A DNA stretch of 64,000 nt, from contig NZ_JAUSUZ010000001.1 of assembly GCF_030813715.1 (NCBI RefSeq), positions 2,604,001 to 2,668,000 of the forward strand, given 5' to 3'. Numbering within the stretch: position 1 is the stretch's first letter; every line of letters starts with the position of its first letter. Under the pieces are notes generated by a model. That model was not told the DNA's origin and searched no databases. It worked only from the letters and a program-made list of their open reading frames with translations. Made by a program: the position numbers and the translations under genes. Origin of the DNA: Catenuloplanes indicus (GTDB lineage: Bacteria > Actinomycetota > Actinomycetes > Mycobacteriales > Micromonosporaceae). Below, piece by piece: positions 16,211-26,649 of this stretch.

Positions 16211-17338
16211 TCAGTGCGCCCCGGAACCACCGGTGAGCCGGCGCTCCACCCACTCGTGGAACTCCGTGATGTGGTGCTCGCTCGGCACGAGCACGCCGCC
16301 CCGGGCGTACGCGCGGGACGACATGGCCGGCTGGCACCGCTCGCACGCGTCGAAGTCCTGCCGGTTGACCCGGTCGAACAGCTCCACCGAGCGGCTCACG
16401 TCCCGGCCCTCCGCCACCACCCGCGGCAGGTAGAGCCAGTCGCACTCGACGATCGTCCGGTCCACGGCGAGCGGGAACATCCGGTGCAGGATTACATGAT
16501 CCGGCACCAGGTTGATGAACACCTGCGGTTTGACGGTAATCGCGAAATACCGCCGGTCCTGGTCCTCGTCCACCGTCGGGATCCGGTCCAGCCCGGCGCT
16601 GCCGTCGACCGTGAAGCCCTCGATCCGCGGGCCGAACTCGGCGCCGTGCCCGACCGAGGACTGCGCGGCGTACCCCCGGGAGAACTCCGGCAGCACGTCG
16701 ACCAGCTCCGGGTGGATGGTCGCGCAGTGGTAGCACTCCATGAAGTTCTCGATGATCAACTTCCAGTTCGCGCGTACGTCGTAGCGGATCCGGCGGCCGA
16801 CCGCGAGGTCCGCGATCTGGTAGTTGCCGATCTTCTCTGCGTCGCCGAGCCGCTCGGTGCACGCGCCGACCACGTCCTCCTCGAACGACGGCGGCTCGCC
16901 GGCCAGGCACACCCAGACGTACCCGAGCCACTCCCGGACCGCGACCGGGACCAGCCCGTACTCCGTGCGGTCCACGTCCGGCATCCGCGCCAGGTTGGGC
17001 GCGGCCGCGAGGCGGCCGTCAAGATCATAGGACCAGGCGTGGTACGGGCACCGGAACGTCCGTTTCACCTCGCCGGACTCGTCCGTGCACAGCGTCGCGC
17101 CGCGGTGCCGGCACACGTTCAGGAACGCGCGCGCCACACCGTCCCGGTCCCGGGTGACCAGCACGCTCTCCCGGCCCACGGTCACCGTCCGGAACCGGCC
17201 GGGCCGGTCGACGTCGGCGGACCGCACCGCGCAGAACCACATCGCCTCGAAGACGTCCCGCTGCTCCCGGGCGAAGATCTCCGGATCCGCGTAGAGCCGC
17301 CCGGGCAGCGTCGGCCGAAGGCTGGCCGGCCCGCTCAT
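16211..17338 (-). CDS. Rieske-type glycine betaine (quaternary ammonium) monooxygenase, oxygenase subunit
   Basis: A 375-residue Rieske oxygenase. The 2Fe-2S ligands are C76 and H78 in CRHRG and C97 and H100 in CPYHAW. The mononuclear iron site has H204 and H209 in ENFMECYHCATIHPE. Given its neighbours, the likely reaction is O2-dependent N-demethylation of glycine betaine to dimethylglycine plus formaldehyde (GbcA/BmoA type). Carnitine or stachydrine oxygenases look similar and are not excluded. ATG 17338 shares one base with the stop of the sarcosine oxidase gene (TGATG). It is the last gene of the operon. The ferredoxin-type reductase such an enzyme needs is not in the window. Confidence 0.85.
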   Translation of the reverse strand: MSGPASLRPTLPGRLYADPEIFAREQRDVFEAMWFCAVRSADVDRPGRFRTVTVGRESVLVTRDRDGVARAFLNVCRHRGATLCTDESGEVKRTFRCPYHAWSYDLDGRLAAAPNLARMPDVDRTEYGLVPVAVREWLGYVWVCLAGEPPSFEEDVVGACTERLGDAEKIGNYQIADLAVGRRIRYDVRANWKLIIENFMECYHCATIHPELVDVLPEFSRGYAAQSSVGHGAEFGPRIEGFTVDGSAGLDRIPTVDEDQDRRYFAITVKPQVFINLVPDHVILHRMFPLAVDRTIVECDWLYLPRVVAEGRDVSRSVELFDRVNRQDFDACERCQPAMSSRAYARGGVLVPSEHHITEFHEWVERRLTGGSGAH

Positions 17339-18474
17339 CAGAAGCTCCGCTTCGGGTCGAACAGCGCGATCGGGTGCGCGGTGCCGCCGGTGGTGGCCAG
17401 GTCGGCCAGGATCTCGCCGACCACCGGCACGAACTTGAAGCCGTGGCCGGAGAACCCGCACGCCACCGTGACGGTCGCGTGTTCCGGGTGCGCCGCGATC
17501 ACGAAGTGCTCGTCCGGCGTGTTCGTGTACATACAGGTCTTCGCGCGCAGGAACGACCCGGCCGCGCCGGGCAGCACCCGGCCGAGGTGCGCGCCGATCG
17601 CCTCGATCTCGGCCGGGTGCACGTCCCGGTCGATCGTCTCCGGCGTGCAGACCACGCCGCGGCGGAAGAACGCGACCTTCACGCCGCCGTCCGGCCCGTC
17701 CAGCGCCGGGAAGCCGTAGATCTGGGTGCCGTCCGGGTCCTCCCAGATCCAGATCGGGTGCCGGTCCGGCGCGAAGTCCGCGATCGGTGCGCGCGGCGCG
17801 AACCAGTACTGCACCTGCCGTTCCACCACCAGCGGCACGCCCAGATCGGCGAGCATGCGCGGCGCCCACGCGCCGGGCGCCACCACCAGGTGCCCGGCCG
17901 AGTGGACGCCGGACTCCGTGGTCACCTCGACGCCGCTCGCGGTGGCCTTCCACTCGACCGCGGGCTCGCCGAAGCGCAGCTCCGCGCCGGCCGCCGCGGC
18001 GAGCCGAAGGTGAGCGGCGACCGTCGCCTCCGGCCGGACCAGCCCGGCCTTGGCCTCGAACAGCGCCACGTCGTCCGGCCGCGGGTGCAGCGTCGGGAAG
18101 CGGCGGCGCAGCTCGGCCGCGTCCAGCATCTCGTGCGGCAGGCCCCACTGCTCCGCGCTGCGCCGCGACCCGGCCACGGTGCGGCTGCCCGCCGGGCCGA
18201 TCATCAGGCCACCGCACAGCGTCATCACGTCCGCACCGGAGTCCGCCGCCAGCCGGTCCCACAGTTCATAGGCCCTGAGCAGCAACGGTACGTACGCCGG
18301 GTCCTCGAAGTACGACTGCCGGGTGATCCGGGAGCCACCGTGGCTGGCCCCCTGGTCGTGCGCCGGGCCGAACCGTTCCAGCCCGAGTACCCGCTGGCCG
18401 CGCGCGGCCAGGTGGTACGCCGCGGCACTCCCCATTCCACCGAGGCCAAGCACGATCACGTCATAGGCCGGCAT
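17338..18474 (-). CDS. monomeric sarcosine oxidase (SoxA/SolA family)
   Basis: A 378-residue flavoenzyme. The dinucleotide fold is [16 protein letters not shown] near the N-terminus, followed by [14 protein letters not shown], a family hallmark. C314 in [10 protein letters not shown] is at the position of the cysteine that binds FAD covalently in monomeric sarcosine oxidases. Near the end [16 protein letters not shown] is also characteristic. The enzyme should oxidise sarcosine to glycine, formaldehyde and H2O2; N-methyltryptophan oxidase is a close alternative. ATG 18474 is preferred over an upstream ATG because the GGGAGGA ribosome site lies between them. It follows the dimethylglycine enzyme gene by 18 bp. 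Confidence 0.88.
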   Translation of the reverse strand: MPAYDVIVLGLGGMGSAAAYHLAARGQRVLGLERFGPAHDQGASHGGSRITRQSYFEDPAYVPLLLRAYELWDRLAADSGADVMTLCGGLMIGPAGSRTVAGSRRSAEQWGLPHEMLDAAELRRRFPTLHPRPDDVALFEAKAGLVRPEATVAAHLRLAAAAGAELRFGEPAVEWKATASGVEVTTESGVHSAGHLVVAPGAWAPRMLADLGVPLVVERQVQYWFAPRAPIADFAPDRHPIWIWEDPDGTQIYGFPALDGPDGGVKVAFFRRGVVCTPETIDRDVHPAEIEAIGAHLGRVLPGAAGSFLRAKTCMYTNTPDEHFVIAAHPEHATVTVACGFSGHGFKFVPVVGEILADLATTGGTAHPIALFDPKRSF

Positions 18475-18492
18475 GGCACGTCCTCCCATCGA

Positions 18493-20856
18493 TCAGTCCC
18501 GGAGACGGGAACCCTTCGGGTCGAAGAGTGGTTCGGCCGTGACCGTGGCCGGCACCCGGGTGCCGAAGTAGCCGATCTCCACGGGCGTGCCGGGCGCGGC
18601 CAGTGCGGTGGGCAGCCAGGCGTAGGCGATCGACCGGCCGATCGTGTAGCCCCAGGCCGCGCTGGTCACGTAGCCGGCGACGGCACCGCCCGCGAGCACC
18701 GGCTCCTTGCCCATCACGACCTGGTCGCCGTCGATCAGCAGGCAGGTCAGCCGCCGTACCGGCGCCTTCTTGCCGCTTATCGCGGCATGGCCGACATAGT
18801 CGCCGGGTTTGACCGCGAAACCGAGCCCGGCCTCGTACGGATCGTGCTCGGTGGTCATGTCCACGCCCCACGCCCGGTAGCCCTTCTCCAGGCGCAGGCT
18901 GGTGAACGCGCTGCGCCCGGCCGCGACCAGCCCGTACCGCACGCCGGCCCGCCACAGCACGTCCCACAGCCGCAGCCCGAGGTCCGCGCCGGTGTAGAGC
19001 TCCCAGCCCGGCTCGCCGACGTAGGAGACGCGCAGCATCGTGACCGGCACCCCGCCCAGGTGCGCACGCCGCGCCCGGAAGTAGCCGAAGCCCAGGTCGT
19101 CGCCGGTGATCGAGGCGGCCAGCTCGCGCGCCCGCGGTCCCCACAGGCCCAGGCAGCAGGTGCCGGGCGTGAGGTCGGCCACCTGCACGCCCGGCGGCGC
19201 GTGCCGGGCCAGGTGGTCGAGGTCCAGGTTGCCGTTCGCGCCGACCTGGAACCGGTCCTCGGCCAGCCGCGCCACGGTCAGGTCGCTGCGGATGCCACCG
19301 GCCGTGTCCAGCAGCAGCGTGTACGTGACCGTGCCGACCGGCCGGTCCACGTCGTTGCTGGTCATCGCGTTGAGGTAGGCGGCGGCGCCGGGGCCGGTGA
19401 CCGCGAGCCGCTTCAGCGAGGTCATGTCGAACAGCGCCACGCCCTCCCGGGCCGCGCGCGCCTCACCGGCCGCGATCGGCGACCAGAACCGCGCGGACCA
19501 CTCGTCGCGCGCCGGCAGCTCCGGGCGAGGCAGGCCGGCGTTCGCCTCGTACCAGAGCGGGCGCTCCCAGCCGGACGCCTCGCCGAACACCGCGCCCAGC
19601 TCGCGTTGCCGCTGGTGGAACGGGCTGACCCGGAGCGGGCGGGCGACCGCGGGCGGGTCGAGCGGGTGGATGACGTCGTACACCTCGACGAAGCTGCGGG
19701 CGCTGCGCTCGGCCACGAAGTCCGGCGCGAGCTGCGGCTCCTCGAAGCGTTGCAGGTCTGCCTCGTGCAGGTCCACACCGGGCCGGCCGTCGACCAGCCA
19801 CTCCGCGACCGCGCGGGCCGCACCGGCCGAGTGGGTCACCCAGATCGCCTCGGCCAGCCAGAACCCGCGCAGCTCCCGGGACTCGCCGAGCAGCGGGAAG
19901 CCGTCCGCGGTGAACGAGAAGACGCCGTTGAAGCCGTGCGCGATGCCGGGCAGTCCCGGCAGCAGCGCCCGGGCGTCGGCGAACGCGGGTGCGAAGTCGT
20001 CCGGCGTGAACGGCAGCATCGACGGCATCGGCCCGGTCGTGGTCTCGGTCTGCGCGAGCGTGACCGGCATCGGGCGATGGCTGTACGAGCCGATCCCGAG
20101 GTGGTCGTCGTACCCGCGGACGTAAAGGTCCCGATCCTGATGCCGGAGAATCGGCAGGCGGCCCTCCAGGTGGAGCGGCCCGGTCCGCGCGTACTGGTGG
20201 GCCATCGGCAGCAGCGGGACCGGCTGACCAGCCAGCGCTCCGATCGCCGGTCCCCAGAAACCGGCGCAGGAGACCACGACGTCGGCCGGCCACGCGGTGC
20301 CGTCCTCGGTGCGCACCCCGGTCACCCGGCCACCCGCCTGATCAATGGCGACAACCCGCTGCCGGGGTACGAACCGGGCGCCGCGGTCGACGGCCAGCCG
20401 GGCCTGCGCCTCGCCGGCCGCGACCGCGTGCACCAGGCCGTCGCCGGGCGTGTGCAGCGCACCCAGCACCGTCTCCCGGTCGAGCGGCGGGAACAGGTCC
20501 GCCGCACGCTCGCCCGTGACCAGCTGCGCCTCGATGCCGCACGCGGTGGCGAAGCCGTGCCGGCGCCGGATCTCCCCCAGGCGTTCCGGCGTGGTGGCCA
20601 CCTCCAGCCCGCCGACGCGGTCGAAAACCCCCAGATCCGAATATTTGCGGACCGTGTACGCCGCCAGCGCGGCCATCGTCCGCGACGGGTTCGTCTGGAA
20701 GACCAGACCGGGCGCGTGCGAGCTGGAGCCACCGGCCGCGAACAGCGGGCCGCGCTCCAGCACGGTCACGTCCGTCCAGCCGCGCCGGGTCAGCTCCTCG
20801 GCCAGCGCGCAGCCGACGATCCCGGCCCCGATGATCACCACCCGCGGCGTGCTCAT
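18493..20856 (-). CDS. dimethylglycine/sarcosine dehydrogenase-like FAD enzyme with folate-binding (GcvT-like) domain
   Basis: A 787-residue fusion of an FAD-dependent amine oxidase (residues 1-380), an FAO_M spacer (about 380-440) and GcvT-type aminomethyltransferase domains (440-787). The FAD loop is IIGAGIVGCALAEEL. H47 in SSSHAPGL aligns with the histidine that carries covalent FAD in dimethylglycine dehydrogenase. The folate part shows FDMTSLKRLAVTGPGA, LTPGTCCLGLWGPRAR and YVGEPGWELYTG. The predicted reaction is dimethylglycine to sarcosine, with the one-carbon unit passed to tetrahydrofolate. ATG 20856 overlaps the betaine-binding protein gene as ATGA. Sarcosine dehydrogenase activity is possible too. 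Confidence 0.88.
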   Translation of the reverse strand: MSTPRVVIIGAGIVGCALAEELTRRGWTDVTVLERGPLFAAGGSSSHAPGLVFQTNPSRTMAALAAYTVRKYSDLGVFDRVGGLEVATTPERLGEIRRRHGFATACGIEAQLVTGERAADLFPPLDRETVLGALHTPGDGLVHAVAAGEAQARLAVDRGARFVPRQRVVAIDQAGGRVTGVRTEDGTAWPADVVVSCAGFWGPAIGALAGQPVPLLPMAHQYARTGPLHLEGRLPILRHQDRDLYVRGYDDHLGIGSYSHRPMPVTLAQTETTTGPMPSMLPFTPDDFAPAFADARALLPGLPGIAHGFNGVFSFTADGFPLLGESRELRGFWLAEAIWVTHSAGAARAVAEWLVDGRPGVDLHEADLQRFEEPQLAPDFVAERSARSFVEVYDVIHPLDPPAVARPLRVSPFHQRQRELGAVFGEASGWERPLWYEANAGLPRPELPARDEWSARFWSPIAAGEARAAREGVALFDMTSLKRLAVTGPGAAAYLNAMTSNDVDRPVGTVTYTLLLDTAGGIRSDLTVARLAEDRFQVGANGNLDLDHLARHAPPGVQVADLTPGTCCLGLWGPRARELAASITGDDLGFGYFRARRAHLGGVPVTMLRVSYVGEPGWELYTGADLGLRLWDVLWRAGVRYGLVAAGRSAFTSLRLEKGYRAWGVDMTTEHDPYEAGLGFAVKPGDYVGHAAISGKKAPVRRLTCLLIDGDQVVMGKEPVLAGGAVAGYVTSAAWGYTIGRSIAYAWLPTALAAPGTPVEIGYFGTRVPATVTAEPLFDPKGSRLRD

Positions 20857-21785
20857 GCGGCCGGGATCCACGGCTTCCAGACCGACTCGTGCTCGGCGAC
20901 CCACTTCGCGGCCGCGTCGTCCGCGCTCATCCCCTGGTTCGTGATGTAGTCCGCGACCAGGTTCTGGTCCTCGTTCGTCCAGGAGAAGTTCTTGACCAGC
21001 GTGTACGCGTCGCCGCCGGTGTCCTGGAACTTCTTCGACGCGATCTTGTCGAGCACGTAGTCCGGGTAGTCGCAGGCGACCTTGGCCGGGTCCGCGTCGC
21101 AGCCCTCGGTCCAGGCCGGCAGCTTCACCCGCACGTACGACTCCTGGGAGAACAGCCACTGCGGCTCGTAGAAGTAGAACAGCAGCGGCTTCCGTTGCGC
21201 CGTGGCCGCCTGCGCCGCCTTGATCAGCGCGGCCTCGCTGCCGGAGTAGACCACCTTGTAGTCCAGCTTGAGGTTCGTGACCAGCGCCTCGTCGTTCGTG
21301 ACGAACGACGGGTCGCCGTCCAGCAGCTGGCCCTTGTCGCCGGACTCGGACGTCTTGAACAGGTCCGCGTACTTGTTCAGGTTGTTCCAGTCCGTGATGT
21401 CCGGGTACTGCTCGGCCATCCACTGCGGGACGTACCAGCCGATCACGCCCTGGTTGCCGGTCGGCCCGACCTCGACCGCGACCTTCTTCTCCTCGATGTA
21501 GGTCTTCTTCAGGTCCTCGTGGCCCCAGTTCTCCACGATCACGTCCACCTCGCCGGTCTCGAAACCCTGCCAGGCGACCTCCTCCTTGAGGGTCTTCTCC
21601 TCGACCTGGTAGCCCATCTCCTCCTCGAGCAGGTGCTTGATCACCGCGGCGTTCGCCTCGTAACCGACCCAGGCGTTGATCGCGATGTTCACCGGCCCCT
21701 TGTCCGGATCGTCACCGGCGCCCGATGTGACGCCGCCACATCCAGCGAGCGTGAGCGTGAGCAGTGCCGCCGTATACCTCTTCAT
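20853..21785 (-). CDS. glycine betaine/choline ABC transporter substrate-binding lipoprotein
   Basis: A 310-residue binding protein of the OpuAC/ProX type. The lipobox is LTLAGC, so it is a membrane-tethered lipoprotein. The mature part opens with VNIAINAWVGYEANAAVI and contains the aromatic-rich segments typical of quaternary ammonium binding (IVENWGHE, IGWYVPQWM, FYFYEPQWLFSQE), where Trp and Tyr form a cage around the cation. ATG 21785 overlaps the permease stop by ATGA, and its stop overlaps the dimethylglycine enzyme start likewise. Together with the permease and ATPase it should import betaine or choline as substrate for the oxidases in the same operon. Confidence 0.9.
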   Translation of the reverse strand: MKRYTAALLTLTLAGCGGVTSGAGDDPDKGPVNIAINAWVGYEANAAVIKHLLEEEMGYQVEEKTLKEEVAWQGFETGEVDVIVENWGHEDLKKTYIEEKKVAVEVGPTGNQGVIGWYVPQWMAEQYPDITDWNNLNKYADLFKTSESGDKGQLLDGDPSFVTNDEALVTNLKLDYKVVYSGSEAALIKAAQAATAQRKPLLFYFYEPQWLFSQESYVRVKLPAWTEGCDADPAKVACDYPDYVLDKIASKKFQDTGGDAYTLVKNFSWTNEDQNLVADYITNQGMSADDAAAKWVAEHESVWKPWIPAA

Positions 21786-23809
21786 GCGGATTTCCTCTCT
21801 GTGCCGGCCCCTTGGGTGAGGCGGTCGAGGAGCACGCCGAGCAGCACGATCGCCAGCCCGGCCGCGAAACCCCGGCCGAAGTCGGAGCGCTGTGCGAAGC
21901 CCGCGACCACGTCGTATCCGAGCGCGCCGGCGCCGACCAGGCCGCCGACCACCACCATGGCGAGGACCATCACGATCCCCTGGTTCGCGGCCAGCAGGAG
22001 GGCCGGGCGGGCCACCGGCAACCGCACCTTCCACAACAGCTGGGTACGGGTGGAGCCGGCCGACAGCGCGGCCTCGACCACGGTGCCCGGCACGTCCCGG
22101 AGCCCGCGCTCGACCAGCCGGGCCACCGGCGGCACCGCGTAGATCACCGAGGCCGCGATCGCGGTGAACCGGCTCGCGCCGAACAGCGCGACCGCGGGCA
22201 GCAGGTAGACGAACGACGGCATGGTCTGCGCCGCGTCCAGCACCGGCCGCAGGCCTCGGCTGGCCAGATCCGATCCCGCGGTGAGGACGCCGAGTGCGAC
22301 GCCGGCCAGCAGCGTCAGCACGGTGGCCAGCAGGACCGTCGCGAGCGTCTCCATCGCGTGCTGCCAGAGCCCGAGCGCCGCGATCCCGGCCAGCGCGCCG
22401 GCACCGGCCAGCGCGGCGCGCACGCCGCTGACCACGACGCCGAGCCCGAGGACGGCTGCCAGGACGAGCCAGAACGGCGACGTGGTCAGCACGGCCTGGA
22501 GCGGGTTCAGCACACCGGCGGTGAGCACGTTCTTGACCGCGTCGGTCACCGGGTACAGCGTCAGCTCGATCCAGCGCACCACGTCGTTCACCACCGGCGC
22601 GAACGACCACCGCACCGCCTCGGGAAACTCCGGCCCACCGTTGACCAGCGCACCCACCACCACGGCCAGCACCGCACCGGCCCACGACAGCCGGCGCCGC
22701 ACGCCCGCCGGCCACGGCCGCCGCCACAGCCGCGGCCACCGCGTGCCGGCACCCGCGTCACCGGGCACCTGGCCGGTCGCCTCCGCGCCGGACGGTGGGC
22801 GGCGCGCGGCATCCGCGCCGGACGGTGGGTGGTGGGTGGTGCGGTCGGCGCGGTCGGCCGCGCGGGAGGTGAGGCGGTCCAGCACGATCGCCATCACCAC
22901 GATCGCGACGCCCGCGTCGAACGCCAGGCCGACGTTGACCCGCTCCAGCGCGCGGATGATCACCTGGCCCAGGCCCGGCGCGTCGATCAGCGCGGTGATC
23001 ACCACCATGGAGAGCGCCATCATGATCGTCTGGTTGACCGCGAGCACGATCGCTCGCCGGGCCATCGGCAGCCGCACGCCGCACAGCAGCTGCCGGCGCG
23101 TCGCGCCGGCGGACGTGGCCGCCTCGACCGTGGTCGCGGAGACGCCGCGGATGCCGAGCGCGCTGATCCGGATCGCGGGCGGGATCGCGTAGATCAGCGT
23201 GGCCAGCACGGACGCCGGCTCGCCGATCAGGAACAGCAGCGTCATCGGCGCCAGATAGGCGAACGCCGGCATGATCTGCATGACGTCCAGCACCGGGTCG
23301 AGCACGGCCCGGACCCGGTCGCTGCGCGCGGCCAGCACGCCGAGCGGCAGCCCGATCGCCACCGCCAGCAGCACGGCCGAGACGGTCAGCGCCAGCGTGT
23401 CGACGCTGGCCGCCCACAGCCCGAGCACGCCGAACGAGAGGAACCCGGCCACGGTCAGCACCGCGATCCGCCACCCCGCCAGCACCGCGGCGAGCGCACC
23501 GGCGGTCACCGTCAGCCCGGCCCAGCCGAGCCCGGAGAGCAGCGCCTGCACGCTGCCGACCAGCAGCGCCACGCCCAGCCGCAGGTAGTTGACCACGAAC
23601 AGGAAGACCGGGTTGACGTCCCGGTTCGCGTCCACCCAGTCGCGCAGATCGGTGAACATCCGGAATGCGGCCGCGTCGTTGTCGTGCGGCAGCGTCGCCC
23701 GGCCGCGCAGCAGCAGATATCCGCCGGCCACCACGACGACCAGCACGGCCACCAGCGTCCCCCGCCCGGGCCGCCACCCGCCCCGCAGCGCGGCCGTCGC
23801 CGCGGTCAC
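21782..23809 (-). CDS. glycine betaine/choline ABC transporter permease, two permease domains fused
   Basis: A 675-residue membrane protein with two binding-protein-dependent permease domains in one chain. The first (about 1-330) carries an EAA-type loop [19 protein letters not shown]. The second (about 370-675) carries [20 protein letters not shown] hydrophilic linker rich in Arg, Ala and Pro joins them. Related OpuAB/ProW proteins are mostly about 280-350 residues and homodimerise, so this fused form would supply both halves at once. GTG 23809 overlaps the ATPase stop by GTGA. It is the channel of the betaine uptake system. Confidence 0.88.
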   Translation of the reverse strand: MTAATAALRGGWRPGRGTLVAVLVVVVAGGYLLLRGRATLPHDNDAAAFRMFTDLRDWVDANRDVNPVFLFVVNYLRLGVALLVGSVQALLSGLGWAGLTVTAGALAAVLAGWRIAVLTVAGFLSFGVLGLWAASVDTLALTVSAVLLAVAIGLPLGVLAARSDRVRAVLDPVLDVMQIMPAFAYLAPMTLLFLIGEPASVLATLIYAIPPAIRISALGIRGVSATTVEAATSAGATRRQLLCGVRLPMARRAIVLAVNQTIMMALSMVVITALIDAPGLGQVIIRALERVNVGLAFDAGVAIVVMAIVLDRLTSRAADRADRTTHHPPSGADAARRPPSGAEATGQVPGDAGAGTRWPRLWRRPWPAGVRRRLSWAGAVLAVVVGALVNGGPEFPEAVRWSFAPVVNDVVRWIELTLYPVTDAVKNVLTAGVLNPLQAVLTTSPFWLVLAAVLGLGVVVSGVRAALAGAGALAGIAALGLWQHAMETLATVLLATVLTLLAGVALGVLTAGSDLASRGLRPVLDAAQTMPSFVYLLPAVALFGASRFTAIAASVIYAVPPVARLVERGLRDVPGTVVEAALSAGSTRTQLLWKVRLPVARPALLLAANQGIVMVLAMVVVGGLVGAGALGYDVVAGFAQRSDFGRGFAAGLAIVLLGVLLDRLTQGAGTERKSA

Positions 23810-24936
23810 GCCCGCACCTCCGCCGGAGCATCCCCGGCCCGCGCACCGCCGGCCCCGATGGCTCCGGCGCCGGTGGACCGCGGCGTGCCGGTCCCGGCGG
23901 TGGATGCGCCGCGACCGGCCGGGCCGGCGCCGGTCAGGACCGGCAGCACGGCGTCGCGGTCGATCACGCCGAGGAGTGTGTCGCCGTCCATCACCCGGAT
24001 CGGCCGGTCTGCGCGCAGCACGGTCTCCACCGCGTTCCTGATCACGGTCGTGGCGCTGACCGGTGGGCCGTCCAGCGGGTCGGACGCGGTGGGCAGGCGG
24101 GTGATCCAGCGGCAGGTGAGTACGTCCGCGCGGGGCACGTCGCGGACGAAGTCGGTCACGTAGTCGTCCGCGGGCGCCCCGACCAGTTCCTCCGGCGTGC
24201 CGACCTGCACCAGCGCGCCGTCGCGGAGAACCGCGATCCGGTCGCCGAGCTTCAGCGCCTCGGAGAGGTCGTGCGTGATGAAGAGCATGGTCTTGCCGAC
24301 CTCGGCGTGCAGGCGGGTCACCTCGGCCTGCATGTCCCGCCGGATCAGCGGGTCGAGCGCGCTGAACGGCTCGTCGAACAGCAGCACGCCGGGGTCGGCC
24401 GCGAGCGCGCGGGCCAGGCCCACGCGCTGCTGCATGCCGCCGGAGAGCTGGTCGGGGTAGCTGTCCGCGTAGCCGTCCAGCCCGACCAGGCTCAGCATCT
24501 CGCCGGCCCGGCGGTGCCGCTCGGCCCGGCCGACGCCCTGGATCTCCAGGCCGTACCCGATGTTGTCGATCACGCGCCGGTGCGGCAGCAGCCCGAAGTG
24601 CTGGAACACCATGGCGACCCGGTGCCGGCGCAGGTCGAGCAGCGCGCGGCGGCCCATTCCGGTGACCGACTCGCCGTCGATGCGCACCTCGCCGCGGGTC
24701 GGCTCGATCAGCCGGGTGAGGCAACGGACCAGCGTGGACTTGCCGCTGCCGGATAGCCCCATGACCACGAAGACCTCACCGGGCGCGACCGTGAAGCCGA
24801 CGTCGCGCACCGCCACCAGGCAGCCGTAGCGTGCGCGGATCTCGGCCCGGGACAGCGCGCTGCCGACGTGCCGGCCGGCCTTCGGGCCGAAGATCTTCCA
24901 CAGATGCTGTACGGATATCGCCGCGTCGCCGGTCAT
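23806..24936 (-). CDS. glycine betaine/choline ABC transporter ATPase (ProV/OpuAA type)
   Basis: A 376-residue ATPase. It has Walker [10 protein letters not shown], the Q-loop [11 protein letters not shown], signature LSGGMQQR, Walker B VLLFDEPF and switch FITHDLSE. The N-terminal extension [11 protein letters not shown] and the LVAVRDVGF entry are typical of the ProV/OpuAA branch. A C-terminal CBS-like segment (about 285-345, ending [12 protein letters not shown]) may sense ionic strength or nucleotides, as proposed for OpuA. The last 30 residues are Gly/Ala-rich. It starts 10 bp after the GMC oxidoreductase gene and overlaps the permease, so it is in the middle of the operon. Confidence 0.92.
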   Translation of the reverse strand: MTGDAAISVQHLWKIFGPKAGRHVGSALSRAEIRARYGCLVAVRDVGFTVAPGEVFVVMGLSGSGKSTLVRCLTRLIEPTRGEVRIDGESVTGMGRRALLDLRRHRVAMVFQHFGLLPHRRVIDNIGYGLEIQGVGRAERHRRAGEMLSLVGLDGYADSYPDQLSGGMQQRVGLARALAADPGVLLFDEPFSALDPLIRRDMQAEVTRLHAEVGKTMLFITHDLSEALKLGDRIAVLRDGALVQVGTPEELVGAPADDYVTDFVRDVPRADVLTCRWITRLPTASDPLDGPPVSATTVIRNAVETVLRADRPIRVMDGDTLLGVIDRDAVLPVLTGAGPAGRGASTAGTGTPRSTGAGAIGAGGARAGDAPAEVRA

Positions 24937-24946
24937 CCAAGCTCCT

Positions 24947-26476
24947 CTACGAGCGGATCAGGTCGGCCGCGCGCTCGCCGGCCAGCAGCACCATGACCAT
25001 CGGGTTGACGCTGGTCATGGCCGGGAAGATCGAGGCGTCCGCGACGCGTACGTTGCCGGTGCCGCGCAGCCGCAGGTCCGGGCCGACCACCGCGAGCGGG
25101 TCGTCCGGGGCGCCCATCCGGCAGGTGCCGGCCGGGTGGTAGACGGTGTGGTGCACGGCCCGGCCGTACGCGGACAGCTCCTCGTCCGTGGTCAGCGCCG
25201 GGCCCGGTGCGATCTCCCGGGCGATCCACTCCTTGAGCGGGCCGGTCGCGGCGACCTCGCGGGCCAGCCGCAGCCCGTCCACGATCGTCCGCTCGTCATG
25301 GCCGTCCGGGTCGGTGAAGTAGCGGAAGTCCAGCGCGGGTGCGGTGGCCGGGTCCGCGTCGCGCAGCCACAGCCGCCCCGCCGAGCGCGGGCGCGGCACG
25401 TTCGGCGTCATCCCGAAGCCGTGCGCGGGCACGTCGTACCCGAGGCGCTCGGTGTGCAGCGTGAACGGGATCTGGTAGAGGTGGAACATCAGGTCGGGCC
25501 GGTCCTCGGCGGGGTCGCGGCGGATGAACAGGCCCGCGTCCGCGTCCATCGCGCTGTTCGGCGGCACCGGACGGGACGCCTCCCAGAGGATCAGCGACTC
25601 CGGGTGGTCGAGCAGGTGCTCGCCGACGCCGGGCAGGTCGATCGTCACGTCGATGCCCAGCCTTCGCAGGTCGGCCGCGGGACCGACGCCGGAGAGCAGC
25701 AGCAGCCGGGGCGTGTCGATCGCGCCGGCGGCCAGCACGTACTCACGCGTCGCCCGGATCAGGCCGGTCGTGCCGTCGGCGTGGCGTACCCGTACCCCGG
25801 TGGCGTTGTGATCGTGAATTTCGATCTTGTAAGCCCACGTGGAGGTGCGGATCGTGAGATTGGGACGGTCCAGATACGGGTGCAGGTAGGCGACGGAGGC
25901 GGAGCTGCGCAGCCCGGTGGCCGGGTGGTAGCCGACCGGGAAGAAGCCGGCGCCGTCCGCGAACGGCGCCGCGTTGAGGTCGTCGTGCACCGGTACGCCG
26001 GTCGCGATCGCGGCCGACTCGACGAACGCGCGGCTGAGGTCGTTGCGGTCGGCCTCGGCGACCGGCTCCACGTGGATCGCCAGGCGCCGCCAGTAGGGCA
26101 GCATCTCCGGGTAGCCCCAGCCGGCCGCACCGGCCGCGACCCAGTCGGCGAAGTCGGCCGGTGGCGGCAGCAGGCTGATCATGGTGTTGTGCGAGGAGCA
26201 ACCGCCGAGCACCTTCGCGCGCGCGTGCCGGATGTGCGAGTTGCCGCGCGGCTGCGGGACCGTGCGGTAGTCGTAGTCGAACTCGGACTCGAGCAGGTTG
26301 ATCCAGTTCCGCAGGCGCAGGATGCGCGCGTCGCCGACGTCGCTGGGGCCGCCCTCGATCAGGCACACCCGCAGGTCCGGGTCCTCGCTGAGCCGCCCGG
26401 CGAGCACGGACCCGGCCGTGCCACCGCCCACGATGACGATGTCGTATATGTCGGATGAGTCGTCGGAACCGGCCAC
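24947..26476 (-). CDS. GMC oxidoreductase, choline dehydrogenase-like
   Basis: A 509-residue FAD enzyme of the glucose-methanol-choline family. It has [19 protein letters not shown] (FAD loop), the second GMC signature in [30 protein letters not shown] and the catalytic histidine in [14 protein letters not shown] 26476 is preceded by GAGGTG. In this operon it most likely oxidises choline to betaine aldehyde and, as some BetA enzymes do, on to glycine betaine; no betaine aldehyde dehydrogenase gene is present. It is about 50 residues shorter than typical BetA and could act on another alcohol. It opens the seven-gene operon. Confidence 0.83.
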   Translation of the reverse strand: MAGSDDSSDIYDIVIVGGGTAGSVLAGRLSEDPDLRVCLIEGGPSDVGDARILRLRNWINLLESEFDYDYRTVPQPRGNSHIRHARAKVLGGCSSHNTMISLLPPPADFADWVAAGAAGWGYPEMLPYWRRLAIHVEPVAEADRNDLSRAFVESAAIATGVPVHDDLNAAPFADGAGFFPVGYHPATGLRSSASVAYLHPYLDRPNLTIRTSTWAYKIEIHDHNATGVRVRHADGTTGLIRATREYVLAAGAIDTPRLLLLSGVGPAADLRRLGIDVTIDLPGVGEHLLDHPESLILWEASRPVPPNSAMDADAGLFIRRDPAEDRPDLMFHLYQIPFTLHTERLGYDVPAHGFGMTPNVPRPRSAGRLWLRDADPATAPALDFRYFTDPDGHDERTIVDGLRLAREVAATGPLKEWIAREIAPGPALTTDEELSAYGRAVHHTVYHPAGTCRMGAPDDPLAVVGPDLRLRGTGNVRVADASIFPAMTSVNPMVMVLLAGERAADLIRS

Positions 26477-26603
26477 AAAACACCTCGATCCGAGAGGGTG
26501 TCTGTTGCTGATCGCACAACGTCATGCTTCTGTCGCAACAGCTTCGAGGCGCACGGCCGGGAACGTCAACACATATCGACGACTTTTACCGCCTTGAAAC
26601 GAG

Positions 26604-26635
26604 GCGACCCCGCGACCGGACGGTCGCGGGGTCGC
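26604..26635 (-). terminator. GC-rich hairpin after the multidrug pump gene
   Basis: A perfect 14-bp stem (gcgaccccgcgacc and its complement) with a four-base loop begins 15 bp after the stop of the pump gene at 26650. No clear T-tract follows on the minus strand. Strong GC hairpins without a U-tail commonly end transcripts in actinobacteria. Confidence 0.65.
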
Positions 26636-26649
26636 ACACGCGGCAGGTC

